Source: JADFGZ01 sp965222345 | GTDB taxonomy: Bacteria > Acidobacteriota > Terriglobia > 2-12-FULL-54-10 | Assembly: GCA_965222345.1 (NCBI GenBank) | Contig: CBDCTS010000007.1 | Location: 1,674,001 to 1,738,000 of the forward strand | Direction of reading: 5' to 3' | DNA length: 64,000 nt | In this document: positions 63,262 to 64,000 of the stretch, piece by piece | Numbering within the stretch: position 1 is the stretch's first letter | Layout: every line of letters begins with the position of its first letter | Notes under the pieces: generated by a model | Databases searched by the model: none | What the model saw: the letters and a program-made list of their open reading frames with translations, nothing else | Told to the model about the DNA's origin: nothing | Position numbers and translations under genes: made by a program

Positions 63262-63570
63262 AAGAGGCTGTTGAAAAGCCGGCGTATGGGTCCGCTTGCT
63301 AATCCTTCGGCTTCGCGGGGGGCAGGGGCGCACGGCTCGGCACGTACAGCTCCATCAACACGCCCCTTCCGAGCTGCGACCTCTTCGGCAAGCTCAGGGC
63401 AGGCTGTGAGGGAGCGGACAAATGGCGTTTTTCAACAACCTGCCAAGCCGGACGAGTACGACTGCCCCGCATCAACGGACCGGAGCAGCAAAACCGCATT
63501 GTAGAGCGAGTAGATTTGTGTTTAGATACCGCCAGCATCATATGCCGGGACAACCGTTGCCAGGACCACC
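63262..63570. other. Spacer before recJ with a MITE-like inverted-repeat element
   Basis: About 309 bp without genes, mostly occupied by the inverted-repeat element at 63265-63441. The recJ promoter must lie between it and 63571, or inside it. Confidence 0.55.
63265..63441. mobile_element. MITE-like element candidate (177 bp)
   Basis: The left end AGGCTGTTGAAAAGC and the right end, read inward, AGGTTGTTGAAAAACGC are imperfect inverted repeats of the GGxTGTTGAAAAA kind found at many insertion-sequence termini. The interior codes for nothing. No target duplication was seen, so it may be old or deleted internally. Confidence 0.5.
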
Positions 63571-64000
63571 ATGCGCTGGTTGATGCAGGAACCGGACGCT
63601 CAGTCCGTCCAAAGCCTTTCACAAGAGCTGGGCATCTCGCCTTTGCTGGCGCGGCTGTTGACGCTGAGGGGGCTGGCTGGCCCGGAGTCGGCTTCCCGCT
63701 TTTTGCATCCAAGTCTGGCCCATCTCCACGACCCTTCCCGAATGCTGGGGATGGAAGCTGCCGTCCGGCGGATATTTCAGGCCATCGAGCACAGAGAAAA
63801 AATTCTCATCTACGGCGACTATGACGTGGACGGCGCGATGGCGGTCGTCATCCTTCACGGCGCGCTGTCTCTGCTGGGGGCCGATGTTGAGAACTACATT
63901 CCGAATCGCTTCCGAGACGGCTACGGAATGCGCCCAGAGGTGATGGAGCAGGCCCGTCGGCAAGGTATCTCTGTCATCATCAGCGTTGACACCGGCATCC
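63571..64000 (+). CDS. recJ: Single-stranded-DNA-specific exonuclease RecJ, N-terminal part (partial)
   Basis: 143 codons from the ATG at 63571 run off the window end. The DHH-family motif ILIYGDYDVDGAMAVV holds the metal-binding aspartates. LLGADVENYIPNRFRDGYGM and VIISVDTGI follow, as in RecJ. The N-terminal part (ELGISPLLARLLTLRGLAGP to SRFLHPSL) is also typical. RecJ degrades 5' single-stranded ends in recombination and repair. The C-terminal domains are not in view. Confidence 0.92.
   Translation, partial: MRWLMQEPDAQSVQSLSQELGISPLLARLLTLRGLAGPESASRFLHPSLAHLHDPSRMLGMEAAVRRIFQAIEHREKILIYGDYDVDGAMAVVILHGALSLLGADVENYIPNRFRDGYGMRPEVMEQARRQGISVIISVDTGI

Noticed and set aside
1..64000. tRNA, rRNA or riboswitch genes
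   Set aside because: I found no cloverleaf with a GTTCRA-type arm and CCA-proximal stem, no rRNA signature and no recognisable riboswitch core in the spacers by eye. A covariance-model scan (tRNAscan-SE, Infernal with Rfam) would be decisive.

Overview
The window looks like a high-GC, Gram-negative, didermic bacterial chromosome. The best guess is a member of the Acidobacteriota: three Oar-type TonB-dependent receptors carry an N-terminal carboxypeptidase-regulatory-like domain, most of the duplicated enzymes are exported, and IF-1, RecJ, UppS and DXR are of ordinary bacterial type. The phylum call is an inference, because no rRNA or tRNA is present to confirm it.

Layout. 1-1.7 kb: end of an arginine operon (argC 3' end, argB, short GNAT-type acetylglutamate synthase). 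1.8-3.2 kb: murD, convergent. 3.4-4.1 kb: AbrB/PIN toxin-antitoxin pair. 4.18-5.59 kb: first copy of an ISNCY/IS1202-like insertion sequence. 5.6-9.8 kb: envelope and isoprenoid operon uppS-cdsA-dxr-rseP. 9.8-10.65 kb: hairpin-rich non-coding stretch.

10.65-47.2 kb: a large accessory catabolic region. Leftward it has an acyl-CoA (propionyl-CoA type) synthetase, a TonB receptor and two secreted amidohydrolases. Rightward from the middle it has another secreted amidohydrolase, a secreted two-domain alpha/beta-hydrolase and an exported VOC protein. Then come a second IS copy, a second TonB receptor and eight secreted amidohydrolases in a head-to-tail array. There are eleven amidohydrolase paralogues in all. 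Both receptor genes have a TTGACA-N17-TAAAA(C/G) promoter candidate. Both are followed by an intrinsic terminator and then by amidohydrolase genes, so the two halves mirror each other. The simplest reading is a PUL-like locus: the receptors import a compound across the outer membrane, periplasmic amidohydrolases and the esterase cut it, and the CoA ligase activates a short carboxylic acid product. The substrate is unknown. Array members differ in patches, which suggests repeated duplication and gene conversion. No homologue search was possible, but this locus is my main candidate for an undescribed system.

47.3-64 kb: mostly housekeeping genes: an MltD-like LysM lytic transglycosylase, galU, an FmdB-type zinc ribbon protein, an OmpA-family protein, purE and purD. 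A phosphofructokinase gene is split by an IS1380-family element with a clean 5-bp target duplication. Then follow a third, unrelated TonB receptor, a YdjM-like membrane hydrolase, infA, an unknown membrane protein and the start of recJ. A 120-bp relic of the same IS1380 type lies at 18.2 kb.
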